From: Bacteroidota bacterium
Lineage (GTDB): Bacteria; Bacteroidota; Bacteroidia; B-17B0; Aurantibacillaceae
Assembly (NCBI GenBank): GCA_025360565.1
Contig: JANYBY010000366.1
Location: 1-11,192, forward strand
Reading direction: 5' to 3'
DNA length: 11,192 bases
Made by a program: the position numbers and the translations under genes. The first letter of the stretch is position 1. Every line of letters begins with the position of its first letter. This document shows positions 1-7,302 of the stretch, one piece after another. The notes below the pieces were generated by a model that was not told the DNA's origin, ran no database searches, and was given only the letters and a program-made list of their open reading frames with translations.

Positions 1-211
1 TAAAATAAAAGCTTTTGATCAGAAGATACCCGTAATTATGCTGTCATCCCAGGATGAGATAAATGTTGCCGTAAACTGTATGCACCATAAAGCTTTTGAC
101 TATGTTGTAAAAAGCGAAACTGCCTTTATGCGTTTGCAAAAGATCATCACCACAATTTTTGATTTCCAAAAAATGGAAAAAGAATTGAGCTGGTATATGG
201 AGAGAATGTAA
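1..211 (+). CDS. C-terminal part of a receiver-domain (REC) response regulator, 5' end outside the window
   Basis: The open frame starting with the codon at base 2 gives 69 residues before TAA at 209-211. The visible part is the second half of a CheY-like receiver fold: a beta-4 strand ending in the switch residue (IPVIMLSS), an alpha-4 helix, then the beta-5 strand with the conserved lysine (FDYVVKSE), followed by helix alpha-5. The protein ends about 20 residues after the fold, so there is no room for a C-terminal DNA-binding domain. It resembles the two other receiver proteins in this window (7926-8345 and 9910-10401), which suggests a paralogous set. The phosphoacceptor aspartate lies upstream of the window and cannot be checked. 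The next promoter module begins only 26 bp after its stop codon. Confidence 0.85.
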   Translation, partial: KIKAFDQKIPVIMLSSQDEINVAVNCMHHKAFDYVVKSETAFMRLQKIITTIFDFQKMEKELSWYMERM

Positions 212-237
212 ATTTTTTTACTACCCAAACGAAAACG

Positions 238-302
238 TGTGAATAATATAATTTATTCACAAAGTTGTGTAATGCGAGTAAGTACTAAATAACCCACCTT
301 TA
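238..302 (+). promoter_or_regulatory. Promoter module copy 1, upstream of the Omp85-type barrel
   Basis: Box A is TGTGAATAATATAA (238-251), box B is TGTAAT (268-273), and the -7-like box is CACCTTTA (295-302). The spacings match the five other copies exactly: box B core at +30 and -7-like box at +57. Box A is also part of a palindrome here, with arms GTGAATAA and TTATTCAC around a 6-nt centre (239-260). The GTG start codon of the downstream gene is at +69, the position where three other copies have GTGAAA in the leader. Confidence 0.75.
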
Positions 303-306
303 ATGA

Positions 307-1557
307 GTGAAAAGGCTTACTCCCAAGTTTAAATTATGTGTTTTTTTATTGTTACTCTCGGCAAACATTTTTGCGCAATCAAACATTTCAAAAAAGAAAA
401 GGTCTTCCAAAGATACCCTGTTACTATCTAAGAATGGAAATGCGCAACGAGACATTGTAGATGTTTACAGATCCATTTTTAAGAAAAAACCATTAGTAGA
501 AAAAGGTGGGCCAAGTAAAAAATCGGGCAAGTTACATTATGCGTTCTTGTTTGCGGGAGGGTATTCGCTTGTTACAAGACTTGCAGCCGTAGTTGCCGCT
601 AATGGCGCTTTTTATACGGATAATGAAGAAAGTACAAAATTATCGGCTGTTAATACCAGTATTTCCTATACCCAAAACAATCAGATCATTTTCCCGATTT
701 TAACTAACATATGGACAAGAAAAAATAAATTTAATTTGCTGGGCGACTGGCGATTTTACAAATACCCGGAATATACTTATGGTTTAGGAGGACATACTTC
801 CACAAAAAATCCTGATCAGTTAAATTATTCCAACCTTATTTTTCGTGAGGCCGTATTAAAACACATTGGCGCTTCGCCCTTTTATGCAGGCTTAGCTTAT
901 AATTTAGACTATCACTGGAATATAAGCGAGGTTGAAAGTTTAGATGGAGAACCGAGCGATTTTCAAAAATACGGCTTAAATAAAAAGTCCGTTTCTTCCG
1001 GAATTTCTTTAAATGCGTTGTATGATACCAGAAAAAATTCAATCAATCCGTCCAAGGCAACTTATGGTAATATCACCTTCTGTCCGAATTTTGTTTTCTT
1101 AGGAAGTGATCACAATTACCGATCGCTGGTGATCGATTTTAGAAAATACATTAAACCCGGAAAATCGAATAATGTATTGGCATTATGGAGTTACAGCTGG
1201 CTTACTTTTAATGGCAACGCGCCTTATCTTGATCTGCCAAGCACAGGATGGGATGTGTATTCCAATACAGGCCGCGGTTATATTCAAAGCAGATTCCGTG
1301 GCAAAAATTTACTCTATTTAGAGGCGGAATACCGTTTCGGCATTACCCGCAATGGTTTATTGGGCGGGGTTGTTTTTACCAACGCGCAATCGGTAACAGA
1401 TTGGCCTGACAATAAGTTTCGGGTTGTACATCCCGCCTTTGGCACGGGCATACGCTTAAAAATAAACAAACTTTCCAATACCAATTTAAGTGTTGATTAT
1501 GCTTTTGGTTTAGATGGGTCAAGAGGCATATTCATTAATTTGGGAGAGGTGTTTTAA
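307..1557 (+). CDS. Outer-membrane Omp85-type beta-barrel (BamA/TamA surface-antigen D15 family), without POTRA domains
   Basis: A 416-residue protein with a signal peptide (hydrophobic core about 10-19, ending ANIFAQ at 19-24), so it is exported and predicted to sit in the outer membrane. Barrel signatures of the Omp85 superfamily are visible: the DTRKNSINPSKATYG strand-turn (240-254), an RGYIQSRFRG motif (323-332, resembling the lid-locking RGF/Y loop motif) followed by EYRF (341-344), and a C-terminal phenylalanine. No POTRA repeats precede the barrel; residues 25-75 are a lysine-rich linker. The family inserts or translocates proteins or lipids, but the substrate here is unknown. The start is GTG at 307: no in-frame ATG could preserve the signal peptide. 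This start coincides with the predicted transcription start, so the mRNA may be leaderless. Confidence 0.85.
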   Translation: MKRLTPKFKLCVFLLLLSANIFAQSNISKKKRSSKDTLLLSKNGNAQRDIVDVYRSIFKKKPLVEKGGPSKKSGKLHYAFLFAGGYSLVTRLAAVVAANGAFYTDNEESTKLSAVNTSISYTQNNQIIFPILTNIWTRKNKFNLLGDWRFYKYPEYTYGLGGHTSTKNPDQLNYSNLIFREAVLKHIGASPFYAGLAYNLDYHWNISEVESLDGEPSDFQKYGLNKKSVSSGISLNALYDTRKNSINPSKATYGNITFCPNFVFLGSDHNYRSLVIDFRKYIKPGKSNNVLALWSYSWLTFNGNAPYLDLPSTGWDVYSNTGRGYIQSRFRGKNLLYLEAEYRFGITRNGLLGGVVFTNAQSVTDWPDNKFRVVHPAFGTGIRLKINKLSNTNLSVDYAFGLDGSRGIFINLGEVF

Positions 1558-1588
1558 ATGGCTCCCGATTTTTTCTTTCTCGATAATC

Positions 1589-1653
1589 TGTGAATAATGT
1601 AACTTACTTTAAGAAAACTGTAATAACTACCGCTCTTTAAAATTTCATCTTTA
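1589..1653 (+). promoter_or_regulatory. Promoter module copy 2, upstream of the DUF748-like gene
   Basis: Box A is TGTGAATAATGTAA (1589-1602), box B is TGTAAT (1619-1624), and the -7-like box is CATCTTTA (1646-1653), with the same +30 and +57 spacings as the other copies. The downstream ATG (1662) lies only 8 nt after the -7-like box, so the transcript would have a leader of at most a few nucleotides. The GTGAAA leader element is absent from this copy. Confidence 0.75.
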
Positions 1654-1661
1654 CAAGTTGC

Positions 1662-4004
1662 ATGAAGAAGTTTAAAAAAGCGTTACTTATATCTGCTATT
1701 ACCCTTGCCATAATTTTTGCACTCGTTATTATATTTATTTCGCCAATTGCAAAATACCTGGTTCAAAAGTACGACGAGAAATACACAGGGAGACAGATCA
1801 CAATGGATCATGCCTATGTAAACTTACTTACAGGTTTTATTCACTTTAGTAATTTAAAAATTTACGAGTTTAAAAGCGATAGCGTTTTCTTATCGGCCGC
1901 AGGTGTAAGCGCTAATTTTTCGATGTATAAACTGTTTTCAAAAACGTATGAAATAAGTGAGCTGATTCTTGACAAGCCTAAAGGAATAATTGCGCAAACA
2001 GGAACAGCCCATGTTTTAAATTTTCAAGATCTTATTGAGAAATTTTCGCCAAAAAAAATCAACAAGGTTCGATCACCCACTCATTTCAGCATACTTGCCA
2101 TAAAAATAAATGAAGGGGAATTTTATTATAGAGAAAATATAGTTCCAATCAATTATTTTATTAAAAAAGTAAATATTGACAGCCAAGGTATACGTTGGGA
2201 TGCGGACACCATTACTTCCAAATTCTCTTTTTCGGCAGGAAACGGAACCGGCGAAATGAAAGGTGATTTTGCGCTCAATTATAAAAATATGAATTATCAT
2301 TTTTCCGCTATTGCAAATAAATACGACCTGTCAATTATAGGACAGTACTTAAAGGATCTTACCCATTATGGCAATTTTTCAGCAAATATTGATGCTGATT
2401 TGAAGGTCAATGGCAATTTCAAAGACCCCGAAAACATAGCCGCTAAAGGAACACTTGGGATAAATGATTTTCATTTTGGAAAAAACAAACATGAAGATTA
2501 TGCCTCATTTGATAAAGCCGTAATCGCAATAACCGAATTAAGCCCTAAGAACCATAAATATCTTTTCGACTCAGTGTCGATTGATCATCCTTATATAAAA
2601 TACGAACGCTTCGATCATTTAGACAATTTTCAAACAATATTCGGAAAAAAAGGCGACAAAGTTTCTGCCGTTGCCGCCAATTCAACTAAATTTAATCTGG
2701 TGATTGAAATAGGCCGTTACATAAAAATATTGTCGAAGAATTTTTTTAAAAGTAATTACAAAGTTAACAGGTTGGCGGTTTACGCGGCCGATCTAAAATT
2801 TAACGACTTTTCCATTAACGAAAAATTTTCGGCAAATCTGCACCCCTTTTATGTTAGCGCAGATTCCATTGATAAAAATCATAACCGGGTAAAGTTATCT
2901 TTAAGATCCGAGATCAAGCCTTATGGTACTGTTTCGGTTATGCTCAGCATAAACCCAAAAAACGAAGAAGATTTTGATCTCACATACCATCTTCAAAAAT
3001 TACCAATTGCAATGTTCAATCCTTATATCATTTCGTATACCTCATTTCCGGTAGATAGGGGAACGATGGAGCTGCAGGGTAAATGGGAAGTTAAGGGTGG
3101 CGAGATCCAAAGTAAAAATCATCTTGTAATAATTGATCCAAGGGTAACCAAAAAGATAAAAAACGAAAATACAAAATGGATCCCTTTGCGAATGATAATG
3201 TCGTTTATACGTGAGAGTGGGAACGTGATTGATTACGAGATCCCGATCACCGGAAATTTGAAGAAGCCTAAATTTCATTTTAAGGATGTAATTTTTGATG
3301 TTCTCGGTAATATTTTTGTTAAGCCAATTACTACTTTATACAGAATGAAAGTGAAAAGAGTAGAAACAGAAATTGAGAAATCGCTCACCTTAAAGTGGGA
3401 AATGCGGCATAGTTTACTTAGCAATAAACAGGAAAAATTTGTAAACCACATGGCAGACTTCCTGGCCGAAAACCCCGGAGCCTCTATTACAGTGCATCCT
3501 CAAACCTACACTGAAAAGGAAAAGGAGTATATTTTGTATTTTGAAGCAAAGAAAAAATACTTTCTTGCCTGCAATAAAAAGACCGCTCAAGCACTTAACT
3601 ATGATGATACTTTAAACATTGATAAAATGTCGGTAAAAGACTCTTTGTTTATTGAGTATTTAAATAAACACATTGATGCACTCATGGCGTTTACGGTTCA
3701 GGAAAAGTGTTTAAGGTTTATTGGCGCGGATCTTATCAGCCGTAAGTATCAGCAGTTAAACCATGAGAGAGCCTGTGCCTTTATGTTACCTTTTAAAAAC
3801 AAAGAAACAGAAAATCGCATTAAAATTCATGCAGACAAAAATATAATTCCTTACAATGGGTTTTCATTTTACAAAATAGAGTATAAAGGCGAATTGCCAA
3901 AGTCGCTTATTAAAGCATATAGTAAAATGAATGGATTAAATGAGGAAGCCCCAAGAAAAGAATTTGAAAAGGAACGTAGATCAAATAATAAAACGCAGTA
4001 TTGA
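1662..4004 (+). CDS. AsmA/DUF748-like inner-membrane-anchored envelope protein
   Basis: A 780-residue protein with an N-terminal basic stretch and one membrane segment (about 7-28), followed by a long periplasmic part. Residues 41-69 (containing GRQITMDHAYVNLLTGFIHF) match the opening of DUF748/AsmA-type proteins, where a beta-strand pair follows the anchor. Alternating beta-strand patterns run through the middle, with an AsmA-like stretch near 236-262 (ANIDADLKVNGNFKDP). Around 531-560 is the 'GNLKKPKF...DVLGNIFVKPI' pattern that often closes the repeat region. The C-terminal 200 residues are charged and helical. AsmA-like proteins are thought to be bridge-like lipid carriers between membranes, so lipid transport or envelope maintenance is an inference. 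It follows the Omp85 barrel but has its own promoter module. Confidence 0.8.
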   Translation: MKKFKKALLISAITLAIIFALVIIFISPIAKYLVQKYDEKYTGRQITMDHAYVNLLTGFIHFSNLKIYEFKSDSVFLSAAGVSANFSMYKLFSKTYEISELILDKPKGIIAQTGTAHVLNFQDLIEKFSPKKINKVRSPTHFSILAIKINEGEFYYRENIVPINYFIKKVNIDSQGIRWDADTITSKFSFSAGNGTGEMKGDFALNYKNMNYHFSAIANKYDLSIIGQYLKDLTHYGNFSANIDADLKVNGNFKDPENIAAKGTLGINDFHFGKNKHEDYASFDKAVIAITELSPKNHKYLFDSVSIDHPYIKYERFDHLDNFQTIFGKKGDKVSAVAANSTKFNLVIEIGRYIKILSKNFFKSNYKVNRLAVYAADLKFNDFSINEKFSANLHPFYVSADSIDKNHNRVKLSLRSEIKPYGTVSVMLSINPKNEEDFDLTYHLQKLPIAMFNPYIISYTSFPVDRGTMELQGKWEVKGGEIQSKNHLVIIDPRVTKKIKNENTKWIPLRMIMSFIRESGNVIDYEIPITGNLKKPKFHFKDVIFDVLGNIFVKPITTLYRMKVKRVETEIEKSLTLKWEMRHSLLSNKQEKFVNHMADFLAENPGASITVHPQTYTEKEKEYILYFEAKKKYFLACNKKTAQALNYDDTLNIDKMSVKDSLFIEYLNKHIDALMAFTVQEKCLRFIGADLISRKYQQLNHERACAFMLPFKNKETENRIKIHADKNIIPYNGFSFYKIEYKGELPKSLIKAYSKMNGLNEEAPRKEFEKERRSNNKTQY

Positions 4005-4035
4005 ACCGCAAATAGGCAATAGGATTTCAATTATC

Positions 4036-4053
4036 CCGAAGGGATTCCTTCGG
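4036..4053. repeat. Inverted repeat, hairpin copy 1
   Basis: Perfect 7-bp arms CCGAAGG (4036-4042) and CCTTCGG (4047-4053) flank a 4-nt GATT loop. It shares the TTCCTTCGGAAC core with a second copy 94 bp downstream. It has no T-tract, so it looks more like a dispersed palindromic repeat unit than an intrinsic terminator. Confidence 0.7.
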
Positions 4054-4129
4054 AACGAGCCACGATCTGCTACTGTACTTGGAAATGCTAAACTTTGCGG
4101 GCTTCAAAATATCGAAAGATATTCTTACT

Positions 4130-4147
4130 CCAAAGGAGTTCCTTCGG
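4130..4147. repeat. Inverted repeat, hairpin copy 2
   Basis: Arms CCAAAGG (4130-4136) and CCTTCGG (4141-4147) flank AGTT, with one mismatch relative to copy 1. The shared core with copy 1 and the identical arm and loop lengths suggest that both belong to one repeat family. Confidence 0.6.
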
Positions 4148-4282
4148 AACAGTCCTCAAGTTTGCGCTTCCCAAGTCCATCGCAGCTTTTGACTTTCATT
4201 ACGAAATCTACTGTCTATTTGCGGTTAAAATAATAAGCCGTTTTAATATCTTAAGGTTAGTAACTACGGAAACCAATCAACA

Positions 4283-4347
4283 TATGAATAATGTAAGTTA
4301 TTTCCAAATTTGTGTAATAAGAGCTGTGCTCACTATCATCACCTTTG
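4283..4347 (+). promoter_or_regulatory. Promoter module copy 3, upstream of the DUF3494/T9SS protein gene
   Basis: Box A is TATGAATAATGTAA (4283-4296, one change from consensus), box B is TGTAAT (4313-4318), and the -7-like box is CACCTTTG (4340-4347). Spacings are exactly +30 and +57. GTGAAA follows at +69 and opens a leader inverted repeat. Confidence 0.75.
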
Positions 4348-4351
4348 GAAT

Positions 4352-4365
4352 GTGAAATTTATCAC
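4352..4365 (+). promoter_or_regulatory. Leader inverted repeat in the 5' UTR, copy 1
   Basis: GTGA and TCAC arms flank a 6-nt AATTTA centre. It starts at +69 of the promoter module, close to the expected transcription start, and ends exactly 16 nt before the ATG at 4382. The leaders at 6131 and 10578 have the same plan. The stem is too short and AT-rich to be very stable, so it could be either an RNA element or a DNA operator. Confidence 0.5.
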
Positions 4366-4381
4366 AAATAAAATCTACAAA

Positions 4382-5998
4382 ATGAAAAATAATTTATTCT
4401 TTATTGTAACTCTGGTTGTTTTATTCTCTTTTCCGAATTTAACTTTCGGCCAGGCTCCTAATTTAGGAACAGCCTCTAATTTTGTTTTATTTACTACCAA
4501 CGGTGCGGTTAGCAATTCCGGAATTTCTCAAATAACAGGTAATGTGGGCACTAACAATGGCTCAAGTACCAATTTCGGAAACGTAAATGGCGTAATGCAT
4601 GATGGTGATGGGGCAAGCGCGCAATGCGCAACAGATCTTCAAACGGCATACACTCAATTAAACGCTACGGTACCTAATTCTTTTCCGGCACCTCTTTTAG
4701 GGAATGGACAATCGCTTAATGCAGGTGTTCATTCTATATCCGGAAACGCCACGCTAAACCAAGTACTTACTTTAAATGGGCAAGGAAACGCGAACGCTGT
4801 TTTCATTTTCAAAATACAAGGCGCATTTTCTGCAAATGCCTCTTCAAAAATAAAATTGATCAATGGTGCCTTAGCCTGTAACGTGTTTTGGAAAGTGGAA
4901 GGCCTTGTAAGTATGGCTTCGGGATGCACTATGCGCGGAACAATTGTTGCAAACAACGCAGCCATTAATATTAATACAGGAGATACGCTTGAAGGAAGAG
5001 CGCTTTCTATTGCGGGAGCCGTTACAATTGATGGTATACTTGCTTATACACCGATAGGCTGTGGTAGCCCTGTTCTTACAGGTCCGATCGCACCTTATCT
5101 TGGTGTTGGGGCTTGCTTTGCACTATTTTCGGGCAACGGTGCTGTTACAAATTCAGGCGCTACTTTTTTAACCGGTGATGTTGGAACAAATAGCGGTTTA
5201 ACTACAGGCTTCAGCGCTATAAATGTAACGGGTACTATCCATCCAATTCCTGATGCTACTACAGCACAATGTTCAGCGGATGTATTAAGCGCTTATAATT
5301 ATTTAAACAGCTTACCTTATGATATTGAATTGTTGTATCCTGCTCAACTAGGTAATAAACTTGTTCTTACCCCGCATACCTATTTAATGAACGGTGCTGC
5401 AACATTTAATGATACACTTTACTTTAATGCGTTGGGCAATGCGAACGCAGTATTTGTAATTAAGTTGAATGGCGCCCTTTCTACAAGTACCTATTCAAAA
5501 GTTAAATTAATAAATGGCGCGCAATCAAAAAACATTTTTTGGAAAGTTGAAGGTGCAGTTAATATAAACAATTATTCAGTTTTTAGAGGAACCATTATTG
5601 CAAACAACGCTGCTTTAGGCGCAATTAATACAGGCGTTGTACTCGATGGCAGAGCCCTTACAACGAATGGCGCCTTATCAGTTACAGCAATTAACGCGGT
5701 TATGCCGGCGGGTTGCGGAGTGCCTGCAGGTATAAACGGCATTGATAAAGAAAATGAAAGCATCAGTATTTACCCAAATCCCTTTACGGATGAACTAAAT
5801 ATCACACTCAATACTATTTCACAAATTAATAAAATTGAATTGAGTGTATATAATGTTATGGGTCAAATAGTGCTGAACAAAAACTTCAACAAATTATCAA
5901 ATACTTTTAATACAGGAGATCTACCTTCCGGTATTTATTTCTACAAGTTAGCGGATAACAATAAAATTGTTGGGTCGGGCCGTATCGTTAGACAATAA
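4382..5998 (+). CDS. Secreted protein with tandem DUF3494 (ice-binding-like) domains and a T9SS C-terminal sorting domain
   Basis: A 538-residue protein from ATG 4382; earlier in-frame codons fall inside the promoter module and would hide the signal peptide (1-24, ending LTFGQ). Two homologous DUF3494 domains follow, about 25-228 and 236-446. Each has the sequence marks NAVFIFK/NAVFVIK (138-144, 355-361), NVFWKVEG/NIFWKVEG (167-174, 384-391) and RGTI(V/I)ANNAA (185-194, 402-411). Residues about 461-538 form a type A T9SS sorting domain (ISIYPNPFTDELNI, then YNVMGQIV, then GIYFYKL), so the protein should cross the outer membrane by T9SS and be released or attached to the surface. DUF3494 includes ice-binding proteins and adhesins; activity here is not shown by sequence alone. 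It stands as its own transcription unit, closed by a strong terminator. Confidence 0.92.
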   Translation: MKNNLFFIVTLVVLFSFPNLTFGQAPNLGTASNFVLFTTNGAVSNSGISQITGNVGTNNGSSTNFGNVNGVMHDGDGASAQCATDLQTAYTQLNATVPNSFPAPLLGNGQSLNAGVHSISGNATLNQVLTLNGQGNANAVFIFKIQGAFSANASSKIKLINGALACNVFWKVEGLVSMASGCTMRGTIVANNAAININTGDTLEGRALSIAGAVTIDGILAYTPIGCGSPVLTGPIAPYLGVGACFALFSGNGAVTNSGATFLTGDVGTNSGLTTGFSAINVTGTIHPIPDATTAQCSADVLSAYNYLNSLPYDIELLYPAQLGNKLVLTPHTYLMNGAATFNDTLYFNALGNANAVFVIKLNGALSTSTYSKVKLINGAQSKNIFWKVEGAVNINNYSVFRGTIIANNAALGAINTGVVLDGRALTTNGALSVTAINAVMPAGCGVPAGINGIDKENESISIYPNPFTDELNITLNTISQINKIELSVYNVMGQIVLNKNFNKLSNTFNTGDLPSGIYFYKLADNNKIVGSGRIVRQ

Positions 5999-6013
5999 TA
6001 TATTTTCATTAAA

Positions 6014-6055
6014 AAAATCCCCGGTAAATAATTTTTGCCGGGGATTTTCATTTTC
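6014..6055 (+). terminator. Intrinsic terminator after the DUF3494/T9SS gene
   Basis: An 11-bp stem pairs AAAATCCCCGG (6014-6024) with CCGGGGATTTT (6038-6048), around a loop in which AAA and TTT can also pair. A T-rich tail follows and an A-tract precedes it, so it could work in both directions. It lies 16 bp after the stop codon and directly before the next promoter module. Confidence 0.85.
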
Positions 6056-6061
6056 CTTATG

Positions 6062-6126
6062 TGTGAATATTGTAAGTCATTACAACAACTCTGTAACATA
6101 TACAGGCATTTGGTTCCGCATCTTTG
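6062..6126 (+). promoter_or_regulatory. Promoter module copy 4, upstream of the six-gene run
   Basis: Box A is TGTGAATATTGTAA (6062-6075), box B is TGTAAC (6092-6097), and the -7-like box is CATCTTTG (6119-6126). Spacings are +30 and +57, with GTGAAA at +69. It follows immediately after the terminator at 6014-6055, which supports a promoter role. Confidence 0.8.
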
Positions 6127-6130
6127 TAAT

Positions 6131-6146
6131 GTGAAAATTAATTCAC
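6131..6146 (+). promoter_or_regulatory. Leader inverted repeat in the 5' UTR, copy 2
   Basis: GTGAA and TTCAC arms flank a 6-nt AATTAA centre, at +69 of the promoter module. It ends exactly 16 nt before the ATG at 6163, and the leader from GTG to ATG is 32 nt, as in the csbD leader. Confidence 0.5.
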
Positions 6147-6162
6147 TTTAAAAAAACTAAAA

Positions 6163-6813
6163 ATGAAAAAAATAACTTTAACCGCAATAGCCCTCGCTTC
6201 TTTAATTAACACTTGTTACGCTCAAAAAGACAAGTTGGATGTAAGGGATAAATTAATGTTGGGGGTAAAATTGGGAGCAAACTACTCAAACGTGTACGAT
6301 GCCCAGGGCGAAGCTTTTGTGGCAGATCCGAAAATAGGTTTAGCGGGCGGTGCCTTTTTAGCAATTCCAATTGGCAAATATATTGGCGTTCAGCCTGAAA
6401 TTTTATTTTCTCAAAAAGGATTTAAAGCCACCGGAAGAATTCTTGGTGATAACTACACTCTTACCCGCACTACAAGTTACATAGATGTGCCTTTATTATT
6501 TGCATTTAAACCAAGTGAATTTTTGACGATTTTGGCGGGACCTCAATATTCTTATTTGCTCAATCAAAAAGATGAATTCAAAAATGCAACTACAAGTATT
6601 GCCCAGGAGCAGGAGTTTTTAAACGACAATGTTCGTAAAAATACACTTTGCATTACCGGTGGCGTTGATGTTAACATCCGCCACTTTGTGATCGGCGCTA
6701 GGGCCGGATGGGATGTGCAAAATAATAGTGGTAATGGAACCTCAACAACCCCGCGTTACAAAAACGTTTGGTATCAGGCAACTATCGGTTACAGATTCTA
6801 TAATCGTAAATAA
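6163..6813 (+). CDS. PorT-like outer-membrane beta-barrel protein
   Basis: A 216-residue protein with a signal peptide (1-20, ending CYA before Gln21). The mature part has the alternating pattern of an 8-stranded outer-membrane barrel of the PorT/OMP_b-brl_2 type: LGVKLGANYSNV (33-44), GVQPEILFSQKGF (75-87), SYIDVPLLFAFKP (105-117), ILAGPQYSYLL (123-133), and a C-terminal strand IGYRFYN. Length fits the family. PorT itself takes part in T9SS in some species, but many paralogues are general small porin-like or structural proteins, so no specific role is claimed. It is the first gene of a run of six with gaps of 49, 56, 35, 41 and 121 bp and no terminator between them. Confidence 0.85.
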   Translation: MKKITLTAIALASLINTCYAQKDKLDVRDKLMLGVKLGANYSNVYDAQGEAFVADPKIGLAGGAFLAIPIGKYIGVQPEILFSQKGFKATGRILGDNYTLTRTTSYIDVPLLFAFKPSEFLTILAGPQYSYLLNQKDEFKNATTSIAQEQEFLNDNVRKNTLCITGGVDVNIRHFVIGARAGWDVQNNSGNGTSTTPRYKNVWYQATIGYRFYNRK

Positions 6814-6862
6814 AACAAATTCCGGAGAGCAATTTTTACTCACAATTAAAACAATTCTACAA

Positions 6863-7246
6863 ATGGAACTAAAAAAAAATATTGGCATCTGGATGGATCA
6901 CGCTCATGCGCACGTGATGGAATTCACAACAGATCCCATACAGACAAGCATTATTTCATCAAAATTTACCCATCAGGAAGCAGAGCATGAATTTGAAAAA
7001 AGTGAATATTTAATGCACAATAAAGAGCAACATCAGCAATCTGAGTATTATAAAAAACTTGGCGAAGTGATCCGAAATTATGATGACGTGGTTCTTTTTG
7101 GGCCGACCGACGCAAAAAAAGAATTGTTCAACGTTTTAAGGGCTGATCACCGTTTCGAAAAAATAAAGATTGAAGTTAAGCAGGCTGATAAAATGACGGA
7201 CAACCAACAACATGCTTTTGTAAAAAACTATTTTCATTCTCATTAA
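6863..7246 (+). CDS. Small eRF1/baeRF-like (host-attachment-like) protein, tentative
   Basis: A 127-residue soluble protein starting at ATG 6863; an upstream in-frame start would overlap the end of the barrel gene and is unlikely. N-terminal KNIGIWMDHAHAHVMEF (5-21) looks like a first beta-hairpin. The middle is charged and rich in Glu, His and Gln. The C-terminal half has the VVLFGPTDAKKELF motif (76-89), a Rossmann-like strand-loop-helix resembling the third domain of archaeo-eukaryotic release factors and their bacterial relatives (baeRF, host-attachment proteins), ending TDNQ (112-115). The assignment rests on pattern memory and is uncertain. Such proteins may act on stalled ribosomes. 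No signal peptide, so cytoplasmic, unlike its envelope neighbours. Confidence 0.7.
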   Translation: MELKKNIGIWMDHAHAHVMEFTTDPIQTSIISSKFTHQEAEHEFEKSEYLMHNKEQHQQSEYYKKLGEVIRNYDDVVLFGPTDAKKELFNVLRADHRFEKIKIEVKQADKMTDNQQHAFVKNYFHSH

Positions 7247-7302
7247 TAATAAAACCCGCAGGATGTATTCCTTCATAAAGAAAAATAAAATAAAATAAAA
7301 TC

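Larger units (their letters stand above)
4005..4282 (+). other. Gene-free stretch with two related hairpin repeats
   Basis: Between the DUF748-like stop and the next promoter module there is no convincing gene. Two frames open here lack family-like sequence, overlap each other and contain the hairpin repeats, so I do not call them. The stretch holds two similar inverted repeats (4036-4053 and 4130-4147), both containing TTCCTTCGGAAC. Its local composition is richer in GC than the flanking intergenic DNA. No terminator with a T-tract is evident. Confidence 0.6.

Noticed and set aside
238..302. Sigma-54 reading of the promoter module
   Set aside because: There is no GG at -24 and GC at -12 with the required 10-bp spacing in any copy.
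303..332. A 9-codon ATG frame overlapping the GTG start of the Omp85 gene
   Set aside because: It is too short to judge and starts upstream of the predicted transcription start; kept only as a note on the leaderless finding.
3940..4355. Two plus-strand open frames of 97 and 86 codons after the DUF748-like gene
   Set aside because: They overlap each other, the DUF748 end, the hairpin repeats and the next promoter module, and their translations resemble no family.
4310..4381. Upstream in-frame extension of the DUF3494 gene
   Set aside because: It would start inside the promoter module and place 24 residues before a perfect signal peptide.
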